DNA from: Cladosporium sp. IMV 00045 | Taxonomy: Eukaryota > Ascomycota > Dothideomycetes > Cladosporiales > Cladosporiaceae | Reading direction: 5' to 3' | NCBI GenBank assembly: GCA_001931905.2 | Contig: MSJI02000799.1 | Coordinates: forward strand, 19,851 to 83,850 | Length of the DNA stretch: 64,000 bases | Shown here: piece by piece, positions 63,701 to 64,000 of the stretch | Layout: the number at the start of each line of letters is the position of its first letter | Numbering within the stretch: the first letter of the stretch is position 1 | Position numbers and translations under genes: made by a program | The notes under the pieces: generated by a model | Seen by the model: only the letters and a program-made list of their open reading frames with translations | Databases searched by the model: none | Told to the model about the DNA's origin: nothing

Positions 63701-64000
63701 TCCAGCACCCAGCTCTGACCGTACAACGATGTCCTTGAGGATCTTGTTCAGGGCGTGACCGCAGTGCACAGCACCATTGGCATAGGGAGGCCCATCGTGG
63801 AGAACAAAAGACTCGGCGGCCTCTTCGGGTAGTCTGGCCTCACGTTGCCATTGGTACAGGTCATCGGCGCATTTTGAGCGGTAGGAGTCGAGTTGCGCGG
63901 GAGTCGGTCGTGGTGGGAAGGTTGATCGGGGGAGATTCAGAGTCTTGCCCCAGTCTACTTTTGGAGCATGCTGAGCTGTCCGAAGTATGCGTGAAGGGAA
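60739..64000 (-). CDS. ISM1: Mitochondrial isoleucyl-tRNA synthetase (5' end beyond window)
   Basis: Charges mitochondrial tRNA-Ile. Exon 63403-64000 (cut by the edge) joins exon 60739-63341 across intron 63342-63402. The class I motifs are present: the HIGH-type motif in DGPPYANGAVHCGHALNK and KMSKS in GEGRKMSKSIGN. The editing-domain entry IWTTTPWTLPANKAIAFN and GTGLVHMAPGHGMEDYQ, and the active-site WCISRQRAWGVPIP, are clear. DVWFDSGTTW and EGSDQHRGWFQSSL follow. The C-terminus has a zinc-binding CVRCW and CKRC pair, a bacterial/organellar IleRS trait, so this is the mitochondrial rather than cytosolic enzyme. The first visible residues (RILRTAQHAPKVDWGKTLNL) look like the end of an import presequence. 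Over 1070 residues are in the window, near full length. Confidence 0.95.

Noticed and set aside
1..64000. CRISPR arrays, rRNA genes, intact transposons or inverted terminal repeats
   Set aside because: Looked for by eye on both strands; no regularly spaced direct repeats of CRISPR type, no 5S-like box and no transposase or reverse-transcriptase motifs were seen.

Overview
The window is nuclear DNA of a filamentous ascomycete, most likely a Dothideomycete. The coding genes are split by many short introns (about 48-150 bases, mostly GT-AG with CTAAC-like branch sites). They encode fungal families such as cohesin SMC1, BUB3, GPN2, glycerophosphocholine acyltransferase and mitochondrial isoleucyl-tRNA synthetase. 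There are no operons, CRISPR arrays, rRNA genes or recognisable transposons. One 22-base assembly gap lies at 27597-27618. The placement rests on gene architecture and remembered family features, not on a database search.

Layout. 1-4.2 kb: the 5' part of a cytochrome P450 (minus, runs off the left edge), divergent from an acetoacetyl-CoA synthetase. 4.2-9.8 kb: a long stretch where I support no gene. 9.8-19.4 kb: a simple-repeat-rich leader and an acidic/RSPAP-repeat protein (DUF2457-like), two tandem diverged paralogues of an unknown family, and an alpha/beta hydrolase. 19.9-26.2 kb: SMC1 and a GPC1-type acyltransferase, head to head. 27.4 kb: an intron-containing tRNA-Gly(GCC). 28.3-38.5 kb: an MFS transporter, an Arg/Asp-rich protein, a coiled-coil protein and a sugar transporter, all minus. 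39.7-54.6 kb: a WD40 protein with a C-terminal coil, a short-chain dehydrogenase, an MFS anion transporter, an amino-acid transporter, an unknown membrane-type protein, then GPN2 divergent from BUB3. 55.0-55.8 kb: a proline-rich repeat reading frame behind a signal-peptide-like start. 56-64 kb (all minus): a DUF1295 protein, a nitrilase, a hypothetical protein and mitochondrial isoleucyl-tRNA synthetase (5' end cut by the window edge).

The genes do not form one pathway. The window is a mix of housekeeping (chromosome cohesion, spindle checkpoint, RNA polymerase assembly, mitochondrial translation, phospholipid remodelling), nutrient uptake (three MFS transporters and one amino-acid transporter) and lineage-specific genes.

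Most notable: (1) the repeat frame at 55.0-55.8 kb with six copies of a PPPK core; (2) a base-composition ramp in several genes, where exons start C-rich and end G-rich and reset after each intron; (3) the tandem unknown paralogues with a shared intron position; (4) a concentration of apparent one-base frame breaks between 32 and 56 kb, including in the expected-essential GPN2, which points to assembly indels or local gene decay.
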